The notes below the pieces were generated by a model. The model saw only the letters and a list, made by a program, of their open reading frames with translations. It was not told the DNA's origin and did no database searches. Of a stretch of 64,000 nucleotides of DNA, positions 30,040 through 38,473 are shown piece after piece. Position 1 is the stretch's first letter. The number at the start of each line of letters is the position of its first letter. The stretch comes from Pleurocapsa minor GSE-CHR-MK 17-07R (lineage in GTDB: Bacteria > Chloroflexota > Anaerolineae > Aggregatilineales > Phototrophicaceae). The translations under genes were made by a program, and so were the position numbers. The DNA lies in the NCBI GenBank assembly GCA_019359125.1, contig JAHHHY010000001.1, forward strand, positions 62,001 through 126,000, in the 5' to 3' direction.

Positions 30040-30637
30040 ATCACCCCGCGTGATCGTGTTTGGCGGCTCGTTTGACCCGCCGCACATGGGGCATCTGCTG
30101 CATGCGGGTTGTGCTGCCGCTGCGCTGGATGCCCCGGTATTGTTTGTGCCCGCTGCGAATCCCCCGCACAAGCCGGGCGCAGCCCGCGTGACTGCCGAAC
30201 AGCGCGCGCGCATGACGGCGCTGGCGATTGCCGATGATGCGCGTTTTTCGCTGCACCGTGCCGACCTGGACCGGCCGGGACCGCATTACACGGTCGATAT
30301 GCTGCGCCTTATCGCGCACGACTTTCCCCATGCAGCGCTGCATCTGCTGATCGGCGCCGACTCGCTGATCCATTTCGGCACATGGCATGACCCGGCGGGC
30401 ATTCTGGCTCAGTGCCGCCTGGCCGTCGTGCCGCGCACGGGCTATGCGACAACACCCGAAAATCTGCCAGCTATCCCCGGACTTGCCGATCACACCGACT
30501 ACATCGACGCGCCGCACGTGGATATTTCATCCACGCTGGTGGCTGCACGCATTCAGGCGGGCAAGAGTATCCGTTACTTTGTGCCGCCTGCTGTTGAAGC
30601 TTATATACGGGAACAAAAGCTCTATGAACGCGACTAA
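30017..30637 (+). CDS. nadD: nicotinate-nucleotide adenylyltransferase
   Basis: Makes deamido-NAD from nicotinate mononucleotide and ATP in NAD synthesis. It has 206 residues. The nucleotidyltransferase motif is VFGGSFDPPHMGHLLHA, with the catalytic H-x-G-H. YTVDMLRLIAHDFP and LLIGADSLIHFGTWHDP are typical, and DISSTLVAARIQAGKSIRYFVPPAVEAYIRE is the ISSTxIR-type end. The ATG at 30017 lies inside the end of obgE in another frame, so the two are coupled. In many bacteria rsfS follows nadD; here a solute-binding protein gene overlaps its end instead. Confidence 0.93.
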   Translation: MSLSGQTESPRVIVFGGSFDPPHMGHLLHAGCAAAALDAPVLFVPAANPPHKPGAARVTAEQRARMTALAIADDARFSLHRADLDRPGPHYTVDMLRLIAHDFPHAALHLLIGADSLIHFGTWHDPAGILAQCRLAVVPRTGYATTPENLPAIPGLADHTDYIDAPHVDISSTLVAARIQAGKSIRYFVPPAVEAYIREQKLYERD

Positions 30638-32381
30638 ACGAATCGCCCTGGGCGCTCTTGTGCTGCTAGGTCTGTTGATCACGGGACTGCCGCTGGTTGG
30701 GCAGGATGCTGTCCCCACGCTGGTGCCGCCCACGCTGGTGCCCACGGTGCCACCGCCTTTTGTCGATGGCCTGCCGTCGGAGAGCGGCGCGGCGCTCATG
30801 TCGAGTGCTGGCGTAGCGCGCTTCGGCGTGCTGTACAACGAGCCGCCCTTTGCCGAGCTGAATGTGCGCGGTGAATTATCCGGCTTTGATGCAGACCTGG
30901 CGCGCGCGCTGGCTGAGGTCTGGGGCGTGACGGCTGAATTTGTGCAGGTCACCCGTCAGACTGGCGTTGAAATGCTGGAGGCGGGTGAGATCGACCTGCT
31001 GCTGGCGGCTCAGCCGCATCTGCGCGCGCTGGACAGCCGGATTGAATTCAGCGAGAGCTATTACCCCAGCGCACAGGTCATGCTGGTGCGTGAAGGCGAT
31101 GCCGCCCAGTCGCTGGCCGAAATGACTGGCAGGCGCATCGGCTATGTGATGGGCAGCCGTGGCGAGACTGCCGTGCAGGAATGGACGCGCCGCACGGGGA
31201 TTCAGGTGAGCGCGCAGCCGTATGTCAATTTCGACCAGGCGCTGTCGGCGCTGAATGGCAGCGAGATTGATGGCCTGGTGGAAAATCGCGTGCGCATCCT
31301 GCGCTTCGTCACGCAGCCGGGCATCGCCCGCATCCTGACCGAGCCGGTGATGAATGAGCCGTTCGCCATTGGCCTGCGCCGCCAGGATGTGAATCTGCGC
31401 GCGCTGGTCAACCGAACGCTGCATTTCTTCCTCATCAGCGGGCGCCTGAATGAGATTCACCGCGCCAACTTCAATAACATCGACTATCCGTCCAACACAA
31501 TGATCCCGTACATCAATGTGGGCGACAGCGCGCCAACGCTGAGTAGCGTGCCCGGGGATGTACCATATCCGCCTAACTATGTGGTGCCGCGCCTGCAATC
31601 TGACCGCGTGCTGCGCGTGGCGGGCATCAACGATGTGCCGCCTGACGCGCCGGAATCTGTGCGCCGTCTGGACACCGTGCATCGCTCGCTGATTAATGAG
31701 TTTGCGCGGCGCTGGAATGTGAGCGTGGTGTATGTGCCCGGCACGACGCCATATTTTGAGCTGCTGCCTGCGGGTGGGGCAGACCTGTACGTGGGCGTGG
31801 TGCCAGACTGGAATGGCGCGGCGCTGGTCGATTTCACCGAGCCGTATCTGGTGCATGGGCGCCAGCTCATGATCGAGACGAATGGCGGCGTAAACAGCTT
31901 CGGCGACCTGCGCGGCAAGGCGGTCGGCTATTTCATCGATGAGCCCGGCGCGGTGGACGCCTTCAACGAACAGGCGCTGTCTGCACGCGCGTTGATTGAC
32001 GACCTGTTCCAGCTCGCCAATGAAAACGACGCCGCATTTGCCATGCTGGCGGCCACCGATATCAACCTGTCTGCGGTGTGGGGCGACAGCCTGCGTCTGT
32101 ATCCGCACTTGCAGGCGAATCCGGATACGCTCACGCTGCTGAAAGACCCGGATGGCAATCCGCTGTACTATTCGCGCGAATACTACGCGATGGCGATGCC
32201 GCGCAACGACCTCGATTTCACGCTGCTGGTGGAGTACACCATGCAGGAAATGATCCTCGACGGCACTATGGCCAGCATCATGAGTGCGGTGATTGACCCA
32301 TCGGGCATTCCCCGGGTGGAGATATGGCCGGGCAGCAGCACGTATCTCGGTTTCAGCCTGTCGGGCACACCATCCGGCTGA
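30624..32381 (+). CDS. secreted protein with two tandem solute-binding (SBP family 3) domains
   Basis: A 585-residue exported protein. The signal peptide is MNATKRIALGALVLLGLLITGLPLVGQ, with no lipobox Cys, so it should be released rather than lipid-anchored. A Pro/Val-rich stretch follows. Domain 1 (about 65-285) carries RFGVLYNEPPFAELNVRG and GFDADLARALAEVWG; domain 2 (about 325-550) carries RVAGINDVPP, SLINEFARRWNVSVVYVPG and GAALVDFTEPYLVHGRQLM. Both are amino-acid-binding (type 3) folds. No permease or sensor domain accompanies it. The ATG at 30624 overlaps nadD by 14 bases. Confidence 0.8.
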   Translation: MNATKRIALGALVLLGLLITGLPLVGQDAVPTLVPPTLVPTVPPPFVDGLPSESGAALMSSAGVARFGVLYNEPPFAELNVRGELSGFDADLARALAEVWGVTAEFVQVTRQTGVEMLEAGEIDLLLAAQPHLRALDSRIEFSESYYPSAQVMLVREGDAAQSLAEMTGRRIGYVMGSRGETAVQEWTRRTGIQVSAQPYVNFDQALSALNGSEIDGLVENRVRILRFVTQPGIARILTEPVMNEPFAIGLRRQDVNLRALVNRTLHFFLISGRLNEIHRANFNNIDYPSNTMIPYINVGDSAPTLSSVPGDVPYPPNYVVPRLQSDRVLRVAGINDVPPDAPESVRRLDTVHRSLINEFARRWNVSVVYVPGTTPYFELLPAGGADLYVGVVPDWNGAALVDFTEPYLVHGRQLMIETNGGVNSFGDLRGKAVGYFIDEPGAVDAFNEQALSARALIDDLFQLANENDAAFAMLAATDINLSAVWGDSLRLYPHLQANPDTLTLLKDPDGNPLYYSREYYAMAMPRNDLDFTLLVEYTMQEMILDGTMASIMSAVIDPSGIPRVEIWPGSSTYLGFSLSGTPSG

Positions 32382-32406
32382 GCCTGGTCGGTTACACCAG
32401 ATTCAG

Positions 32407-32442
32407 AGCGGCGTCTCGTGCTTTTGGGGACGCCGCTTTTTG
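32407..32442 (+). terminator. intrinsic terminator after the solute-binding protein gene
   Basis: A 9-bp stem (AGCGGCGTC and GACGCCGCT), 13-base loop, then five T. It lies between two convergent genes. Confidence 0.8.
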
Positions 32443-32450
32443 TTTGGGAA

Positions 32451-33425
32451 TCAGGGCTTGCCACGTGGATTCGGCCGGTAGGTTGCCAGGGTGACGCCCG
32501 CCAGGATGACGAAGCTGCCGATGATCTGCACGACGGTGGGCACCTGGCGAAAGATAATCAGCGCGGCGATGGCGCTGCCAATTGGCTCGATCTGCGACGA
32601 AAGGCCGACAAAGGTGGCTGACAGGTATTTGAGCACATAATTAAACGACGAGTGGCCGATAAGTTGGGGCACGAGGCCAGTCAGCGCGACCCAGAAAGCG
32701 CCGGAGACCGGATACCCTGTGACCGGCGTGCCTGTGAGGAGGATCGCCAGCACCAGAAAGATGGCTGCAAATCCGTAGACCAGCCAGATATACGGGATGA
32801 GCGAGGTTTTGGCGCGAATCTTGCGGCCGATCAGCAGATAGATCGCCACGCTGACGGCGCCGCCAAGTGCCATCACTGCGCCCAGCAGCGGCTGCGATCC
32901 GGCTGAGTCGTCCCCAGTGCCGCCACCCACACCGATGATGCCGCTGCCGATGGTGGCCAGCAGCAGCCCCAGCGCGACCAGGCGCGTAATCTTTGCTTTG
33001 AGAAACAGGAATTCCAGCAGGGCGACCCACAGCGGCCCGGTCGTGACCAACACCACGCTGACGAGCACGCTGGTGAATTCCAGCGAGCCGATCCACAACG
33101 CGAAGTGCAGCCCCAGCACCGCGCCCGCCAGTGCCGCAAACAGCAGGTCACTGCGGCTGAGGCGCGACAGGTCCGCCCGATAGCGCAGGAGCACGATTGG
33201 CGTGAGCACAATGAGCGAGACGAGCAGCCTGCCCGCCGAAATGACCAGCGATGGCACGCCGTCGTCCTGGGCAAACTTGATGAAGATGGCGGCCGTCGAG
33301 ACGGCAAGGATGCCGACGGCGAGCATGATATACGCCTGGCGCGGCACCGCCGCTGGCTGGCCTGAAATCGCTGAGGTGGTGTAGGTCATAGGGGTCACTG
33401 TGGCTGGTTGGCTGGACGAGGCCAT
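32451..33425 (-). CDS. DMT-superfamily (EamA) transporter
   Basis: A 324-residue integral membrane protein with about ten helices in two EamA repeats. Repeat 1 begins AYIMLAVGILAVSTAAIFIKFAQDDGVPSL and repeat 2 begins near LLGAVMALGGAVSVAIYLLIGR. The helix IEPIGSAIAALIIFRQVP is the typical late EamA block. Such proteins export amino acids or other metabolites. The first ATG (33425) gives a 30-residue soluble tail before helix 1; a second ATG at 33389 is possible. It is divergent from the superoxide dismutase gene. Confidence 0.85.
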   Translation of the reverse strand: MASSSQPATVTPMTYTTSAISGQPAAVPRQAYIMLAVGILAVSTAAIFIKFAQDDGVPSLVISAGRLLVSLIVLTPIVLLRYRADLSRLSRSDLLFAALAGAVLGLHFALWIGSLEFTSVLVSVVLVTTGPLWVALLEFLFLKAKITRLVALGLLLATIGSGIIGVGGGTGDDSAGSQPLLGAVMALGGAVSVAIYLLIGRKIRAKTSLIPYIWLVYGFAAIFLVLAILLTGTPVTGYPVSGAFWVALTGLVPQLIGHSSFNYVLKYLSATFVGLSSQIEPIGSAIAALIIFRQVPTVVQIIGSFVILAGVTLATYRPNPRGKP

Positions 33426-33552
33426 ATGTTAGCATTTGCTAAATGTGGCGGCCAATAGACCATTCATCGGCGCTGGCAGGCTGTAATCGGTAAGACTGCC
33501 GCGTTACAATGAGTCCGAATAACATATTGCGTGACACACAAGGAGTATTCTC

Positions 33553-34155
33553 ATGGCTTTTGAACTTCCCGCACTGCCGTATGCCGCCAATGCGCTGGAA
33601 CCCAGCATCGACCAGCAGACGATGGAAATCCATCACGGGCGTCATCACAACGCTTACGTGACCAACCTGAACAAGGCGCTGGAAGCGTATCCCGACCTGG
33701 CCGCCAAGTCGATCGAAGAACTGCTGAGCGACCTGAGCGCCGTTCCTGAAGCGATTCGTGCGGCCGTGCGCAATAACGGCGGCGGCCACTGGAATCACAC
33801 CCTGTTCTGGAACATCATGGGGCCGAATGGCGGCGCGCCTGAAGGCGAACTGGCCGCGGCGATCGAGGCTTTTGGTGGCCTGGATGCGCTGAAGGCCGCC
33901 GTGAATGACGCCGGCGCCAAGCGTTTCGGCAGCGGCTGGGCCTGGGTTGTCACCGATGCCGCCGGCGTGCTGAGCGTGATGAGCACCCCCAATCAGGATA
34001 ACCCGCTGATGGAAGGCAAGACGGCCATCCTCGGTGTGGACGTGTGGGAACATGCCTACTACCTGAAGTATCAGAACAAGCGCCCGGATTACCTGGCGGC
34101 CTGGTGGAACACCGTGAACTGGGCTGAGGTGGCGCGCCTGTACGCGGCCCGCTAA
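33553..34155 (+). CDS. sodA: superoxide dismutase, Mn/Fe family (Mn-type signature)
   Basis: Converts superoxide to H2O2 and O2. It has 200 residues with all four metal ligands: H27 ([13 protein letters not shown]), H82 ([10 protein letters not shown]), D163 and H167 ([10 protein letters not shown]). The second-shell pattern is that of Mn enzymes: Gly at the NNGGGHWNH position and the active-site Gln in STPNQDNPL (about 148). No signal peptide, so it is cytoplasmic. The ATG follows AAGGAG. A TACAAT at 33505-33510 may be the -10. A terminator follows its 3' end. Its presence fits an oxygen-exposed life style. Confidence 0.95.
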   Translation: MAFELPALPYAANALEPSIDQQTMEIHHGRHHNAYVTNLNKALEAYPDLAAKSIEELLSDLSAVPEAIRAAVRNNGGGHWNHTLFWNIMGPNGGAPEGELAAAIEAFGGLDALKAAVNDAGAKRFGSGWAWVVTDAAGVLSVMSTPNQDNPLMEGKTAILGVDVWEHAYYLKYQNKRPDYLAAWWNTVNWAEVARLYAAR

Positions 34156-34212
34156 AGCCAAACGACGGGGAAACCTGTCAGGTTAAACGAACTATCATTC
34201 TCATGGTTTGTG

Positions 34213-34251
34213 ACAGGCGGTACAATAAGTGCCGCCTGTTTGTTTTCTTTT
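34213..34251 (+). terminator. intrinsic terminator after the superoxide dismutase gene
   Basis: An 8-bp stem (ACAGGCGG and CCGCCTGT), 11-base loop, then a T-rich tract (TTTGTTTTCTTTT). A separate small palindrome, AACCTG-T-CAGGTT, lies at 34172-34184. The tract ends 20 bases before the next start. Confidence 0.7.
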
Positions 34252-34270
34252 GTGGAAAAGGAATGCTGCC

Positions 34271-35686
34271 ATGAATGACTTTCGTATTGAAAAAGATTCG
34301 CTGGGTGATGTGCAGGTGCCCGCGGGCGCATTGTGGGGCGCACAGACCCAGCGCGCTGTCGATAATTTCCCCGTGAGTGGCCTGAAGCCGTGGCCGGCCT
34401 TCGTGTGGTCGCAGACGCTGATCAAGCGCGCCGCCGCCGAAGTCAATCGCGACCTCGGCCTGCTGGCCCCTGAGCTGGCCAACCCGATTATCCAGGCCGC
34501 CGACGAAATTCTGGCCGGCCAGTGGCGCGACATGTTCGTCGTCGACCCGTTCCAGGCGGGCGCCGGCACCAGCCACAACATGAACACCAATGAAGTCATC
34601 TCCAACCGCGCCAATCAGCTCCTTGGTTTCGCGCTCGAAGACAGCAAGAAGCCCGTCAACGCCAATGACCATGTGAATATGGCCCAGAGCACCAACGACA
34701 CGATTCCGACTGCGATTCGCCTCGGCGTGCTGTGGCGTCTGGAAGAAATGTTGTCCGCGCTGCGCGGCCTGGCCGAGACGTTTGAGGCCAAGGCTGTCGA
34801 CTGGGATGGCATCGTCAAGAGCGGCCGCACGCACCTGCAGGATGCTGTGCCGATTCGCCTGGGCCAGGAAGTGGGCGCGTGGGCAGTTGCGCTGCGCCGT
34901 GGCATCGAAAAGATCGAGATGGCGGCAGAACATCTGCGCCGCCTGGGTATCGGCGGCACGGCCAACGGCACCGGCCTGAACGCGCATCCGGAATATCATG
35001 CGCGCATGGTGGCGACGCTGGGCAAGCTGAGCGGCCTGAAGCTGTATACCAGCGACAACCTGTTCGAGTCGATGCAGGCGCACGGCGACTCCGTGTTTTT
35101 CAGCGGCGCGATTCGTACGGTGGCGCAGGATCTGGTGCGCATTGCCAATGACGTGCGCCTGCTGTCCAGCGGCCCCACTACCGGCCTGGCGGAAATCACC
35201 TGCCCGCCGGTGCAGCCCGGTTCGTCGATTATGCCGGGCAAGGTGAATCCCGTGCTGGCGGAAATGCTCGATATGGCGATGTTCCACGTCATCGGCTGCG
35301 ACACGACCGTGACGCTGGCGGCGCAGGCTGGCCAGCTTGAGCTGAACGTGATGATGCCGATCATCGCGCACAACCTGTTCGAGATGATGCAGGTGATGAT
35401 TGGCTCGGTGAATGCGTTCAATGACCGCTGCGCCAAGGGCCTGGTGGCCAACAAGGAACGCGCCGAAGGCTGGCTGTCGCGCAACCCGATTCTGGTAACC
35501 GCGCTCAATCCGATCATCGGCTATCAGAATGGCGCGTCAGTGGCCAAGCAGTCGCTGGCCGAAAACCGCAGCATCAAGGAAATCGTGCTGGAGAAGGGCC
35601 TCATGTCTGAGGAAGACCTGGACAAGGCGCTCGACGCTGGCAAGATGACCGAAGGCGGAATCCAGGGCATCGCCGCGGCTGGCTAA
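34271..35686 (+). CDS. aspartase/fumarase-superfamily lyase (aspartate ammonia-lyase-like; class II fumarase possible)
   Basis: A 471-residue class II lyase. The family signature GSSIMPGKVNPV holds the catalytic Ser. Two blocks separate aspartases from fumarases: here GAGTSHNMNTNEV and NDHVNMAQSTND, with S-T rather than the fumarase S-S, and later LLSSGPTTGLAEITCPPVQPG and TLAAQAGQLELNVMMP. All these look like aspartate ammonia-lyase, which deaminates aspartate to fumarate. Some fumarases share the GTS block, so the fumC reading is kept as the alternative. The ATG at 34271 follows AAAAGGA; the open frame from 34229 is not conserved. Cytoplasmic; no operon partner. Confidence 0.85.
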   Translation: MNDFRIEKDSLGDVQVPAGALWGAQTQRAVDNFPVSGLKPWPAFVWSQTLIKRAAAEVNRDLGLLAPELANPIIQAADEILAGQWRDMFVVDPFQAGAGTSHNMNTNEVISNRANQLLGFALEDSKKPVNANDHVNMAQSTNDTIPTAIRLGVLWRLEEMLSALRGLAETFEAKAVDWDGIVKSGRTHLQDAVPIRLGQEVGAWAVALRRGIEKIEMAAEHLRRLGIGGTANGTGLNAHPEYHARMVATLGKLSGLKLYTSDNLFESMQAHGDSVFFSGAIRTVAQDLVRIANDVRLLSSGPTTGLAEITCPPVQPGSSIMPGKVNPVLAEMLDMAMFHVIGCDTTVTLAAQAGQLELNVMMPIIAHNLFEMMQVMIGSVNAFNDRCAKGLVANKERAEGWLSRNPILVTALNPIIGYQNGASVAKQSLAENRSIKEIVLEKGLMSEEDLDKALDAGKMTEGGIQGIAAAG

Positions 35687-35768
35687 CGGCCACAGAAATC
35701 ACAAACAACACCGCGGGAGCGTCTGCATGGGGATTGATGTGCGGGCGCTCCTGTCGTAATCTTCACGT

Positions 35769-35797
35769 TTGAGAACCTTAACCAGGTTGGCTATACT
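35769..35797 (+). promoter_or_regulatory. promoter of the Ser/Thr kinase gene
   Basis: TTGAGA (35769-35774), 17-bp spacer, TATACT (35792-35797), about 45 bases before the GTG start. Confidence 0.6.
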
Positions 35798-35849
35798 TCA
35801 GGTTCATTGTCATCATTATTCTCATTAACCCGCACATGCAGTAAAAAAC

Positions 35850-37757
35850 GTGGCACTACGACGTCTCGGAAAATATGAGCTGGGGGAACGACTCGGTCGC
35901 GGCGGCATGGCAGAAGTCTATCGCGCGCGCCAGGTGAGCCTGGACCGCGATGTGGCGATCAAGCTGCTGCATCCGTTTCTGGCAGATGACCCTGAATTTA
36001 TGACGCGCTTCGAAAACGAAGCGAAGAATATCGCGCGCCTGAGTCACGAAAACATCGTGCGCGTGATTGATTTCGACCGCGATGTCGAGAACGAAACGTA
36101 CTACATGGTGATGGAGCTCATCAACGGGCCCACGCTGAAAGAATACCTCCTCGAGCTGGAAGCACAGGGCAAACGCCTGAGCGTCCGCGATGCTGTGCGC
36201 ATCGTGCGCGAGGCCGCGTCTGCGCTGGCCTATGCGCATTCGCAGAATATGATTCACCGCGATGTGAAGCCTGCCAACCTGATGATTGACCGCGACAGCG
36301 GTCGCGTGGTGCTGACTGACTTTGGCATCGCCAAGATCGTCAAGGGCGGCCAGTTCACGGCCAGCGGTGGCATGGTGGGCACTCCCGCCTATATGTCGCC
36401 GGAGCAGGGCATTGGCGAGGCAGGGGACGAGCGCAGCGACCTGTATTCGCTGGGCGTCATCCTGTTTCAACTGCTGACCGGCCGACTGCCCTTTGACGGT
36501 GAGCAGCCGATTGCCATCATCCTCAGCCACATGCACGAGCCGATCCCCGCGGTTCGTCAGTTCAACGAGCAGGTGCCGGAGGCGCTGGAGACAGTCGTGC
36601 GCCGCCTGATGGCCAAAAGCCCGCTGGATCGGTATCAGACGGCGCAGGCGCTTATCACAGACCTCGACGCTGTGGTGGCCGGCGCACCGCTGAGCGACCT
36701 GGCTTTTGTGGCCCGCAGCGTGCCGACGCGCGGCAGCACTGATACGCAGATTGTGGATGTCGATGGCGCTGTCGCTGCCGAGCGGCTGTTACAGGAAGAA
36801 GACGAAGTAGATACGCAGCAGCGCAGTAAGCCGGTGACGACCCAGCCCCTGCCTGTCCTGCCAGCCCCTGCGACTTCAGCGCGCGGCGGACGCGGCCTGC
36901 TGCTGGGAATCCTCGCCCTGCTGATCGTCGGTGGTGGCGCACTGGTCGTGGCGGGCAACAGCGGCACTGGCCCGCTGGCATCACTGCTGGCGCCTACGGC
37001 TACCCTCACGCCATCCCCCACGCTGACGCTGACGCCGACGCAGGTGACACCGACCGAGACGTTCACGCCGACACCCTCGGAGACCCCCACAGCCACGCCG
37101 ACCGAGACGCTAACGCCATCGGTCACGCCTACGCCGACGGATACCGATACGCCCACGCCAACGTCTACGGCCACGCCAAGCGATACGCCGACGTTTACAC
37201 CCACGGCGACGGACACTTCCACCTTCACGCCGACCTTCACCGCGTCCTACACGCCGACGGCGACCTCGACCGCGACGCTGACGCCAACCGTCACCGCCAC
37301 GCCTACTGCCACGCAGACGCCATCGATCACGCCCAGCCCGACCATCAATGTGACGCTGACGCTGCTGCAATCGACGTTGTTCTTTGAGATGCAGACGGCG
37401 ACCGTCGCGGCCTGTGACTATGATTACCGCATCATCGAGCAGGTGCCCACGGACAGCGAATTCTTCCCGGCCAATCAGGCCTATGCGCGCTCGATTACGC
37501 TGCTCAATACGGGTAACTGCCCGTGGGACCGCAACGCCTCACTGGTGTTTGTCAGCGGCGACAGCTTCAACGTTACGCCGCCTTATGTCTTTATCCGCCA
37601 GCGGGTGGGTGTGGGCGAGGAAGTCACGATTACGATTTCCGGCCGCGCGCCATCACGCAGCGGCATTCAGTCCGGCGTGTGGGAGCTGCGCACGGCTGGT
37701 CAACTGCCGATTGGCGATCCCATTACGCTGAGCATCAACGTGTATCAGGGCGGCTGA
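35850..37757 (+). CDS. membrane Ser/Thr protein kinase with extracellular NBR1-like Ig domain
   Basis: A 635-residue Hanks-type kinase. The kinase domain (8-275) has the Gly loop GRGGMAEV, the Lys K38 in VAIKLL, the catalytic loop IHRDVKPAN (D138), DFG (157-159), and GTPAYMSPEQ. One membrane helix lies at 349-369 (GLLLGILALLIVGGGALVVAG). Outside the cell come about 115 residues of Thr/Pro repeats (380-495) and then a 115-residue domain (about 520-635) with ITLLNTGNCPWDRNASLVFV and GRAPSRSGIQSGVWELR, which follow the NBR1 central Ig-like plan rather than PASTA. The start is GTG at 35850; no strong ribosome-binding site is seen. Confidence 0.88.
   Translation: MALRRLGKYELGERLGRGGMAEVYRARQVSLDRDVAIKLLHPFLADDPEFMTRFENEAKNIARLSHENIVRVIDFDRDVENETYYMVMELINGPTLKEYLLELEAQGKRLSVRDAVRIVREAASALAYAHSQNMIHRDVKPANLMIDRDSGRVVLTDFGIAKIVKGGQFTASGGMVGTPAYMSPEQGIGEAGDERSDLYSLGVILFQLLTGRLPFDGEQPIAIILSHMHEPIPAVRQFNEQVPEALETVVRRLMAKSPLDRYQTAQALITDLDAVVAGAPLSDLAFVARSVPTRGSTDTQIVDVDGAVAAERLLQEEDEVDTQQRSKPVTTQPLPVLPAPATSARGGRGLLLGILALLIVGGGALVVAGNSGTGPLASLLAPTATLTPSPTLTLTPTQVTPTETFTPTPSETPTATPTETLTPSVTPTPTDTDTPTPTSTATPSDTPTFTPTATDTSTFTPTFTASYTPTATSTATLTPTVTATPTATQTPSITPSPTINVTLTLLQSTLFFEMQTATVAACDYDYRIIEQVPTDSEFFPANQAYARSITLLNTGNCPWDRNASLVFVSGDSFNVTPPYVFIRQRVGVGEEVTITISGRAPSRSGIQSGVWELRTAGQLPIGDPITLSINVYQGG
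36990..37350 (+). repeat. low-complexity Thr/Pro codon repeat inside the kinase gene
   Basis: Tandem ACG/CCG/ACC-type codons encode the T-P-T-x-T linker of the kinase. The pattern keeps false frames open on the other strand (Val/Gly-rich). Such tracts are prone to length change by slippage. Confidence 0.8.
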
Positions 37758-37893
37758 CCGACACGGCAGGCAAAAATCATAACAGTCAGTGAACAGACCA
37801 CGGGACCGCCTGTGGTCTGTTGTTATCCTGCGACCGTATACGGTACCCTTTCGTCGCATCAACCGAACCCTTTGCCATCCTCACAGGACAATT

Positions 37894-38472
37894 ATGGACC
37901 GTAATCAGGCGTGGACCCTGGTCAGTGAATATGTACAGTCAGACAGCCTGCGCAGGCACATGCTGTCGGTGGAAGCGGCCATGCGCGCGTATGCGCCACG
38001 CTTTGGCGGCGACGCGGACGTATGGGGCGTGACCGGCCTGCTGCATGACTTTGACTACGAGCGATTTCCGGATATCAGCACGGGTGGCCATCCAGTGATG
38101 GGCGTAAACCTGCTGCGCGAGCGCGGCGTGGACGAGGCGATCCTGAACGCCATTCTGGCCCATGCGGCTGAAATTACCGGCGTGCAGCCCAGCACACCGA
38201 TGGAAAAGACGCTGGTGGCCGTCGATGAGCTGACCGGCTTCCTGATCGCCGTGGCGCTGGTGCGTCCGTCGCGCAGCATTCTGGATGTCGAGCTGAAAAG
38301 CGTGAAGAAGAAGTGGAAAGACAAGCTGTTTGCCGCGCCGGTGAACCGCGAGGAAATTGAACACGCAGCCGAAGCACTGGGGGTGCCGCTGGACGAGCAC
38401 ATTCAGTTTGTGCTGGATGCCATGAAGGCCGAGGCAGATGCACTCGGCCTGCGCGGGGTTCCTGCCTCGTAA
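37894..38472 (+). CDS. HD-domain metal-dependent phosphohydrolase-like protein
   Basis: A 192-residue protein. The HD motif is GLLHDFDYERF, preceded by a His in LRRHMLSVEAAMRAYA and followed by HPVMGVNLLRERG and AILAHAAEITG, which supply the other metal ligands of the HD fold. Relatives are often annotated as HDIG-domain hydrolases acting on nucleotides or phosphoesters; the substrate is unknown. The ATG at 37894 follows ACAGGACAATT; the frame upstream is open from 37789 but not conserved. It stands between the kinase gene and the convergent transpeptidase gene. Confidence 0.8.
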   Translation: MDRNQAWTLVSEYVQSDSLRRHMLSVEAAMRAYAPRFGGDADVWGVTGLLHDFDYERFPDISTGGHPVMGVNLLRERGVDEAILNAILAHAAEITGVQPSTPMEKTLVAVDELTGFLIAVALVRPSRSILDVELKSVKKKWKDKLFAAPVNREEIEHAAEALGVPLDEHIQFVLDAMKAEADALGLRGVPAS

Positions 38473-38473
38473 G

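Noticed and set aside
30387-30623. Frame upstream of the solute-binding protein as part of the gene
   Set aside because: It lies inside nadD in another frame; the signal peptide begins at 30624.
34271-35686. Plain class II fumarase call
   Set aside because: The S-T-N-D and later blocks match aspartases better; fumarase is kept only as the alternative.
35710-35755. Hairpin-like GGAGCG/CGCTCC pair after the aspartase gene as a terminator
   Set aside because: Long imperfect loop and no T-run; too weak to list as a terminator.
36635-37240. Val/Gly/Ser-rich frame on the minus strand opposite the kinase linker
   Set aside because: Produced by the ACG/CCG codon repeat of the Thr/Pro stalk; no start signal or domain.
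36990-37350. Repeat tract considered as a CRISPR-like or other DNA repeat array
   Set aside because: No constant repeat-spacer unit; it is a coding low-complexity linker.
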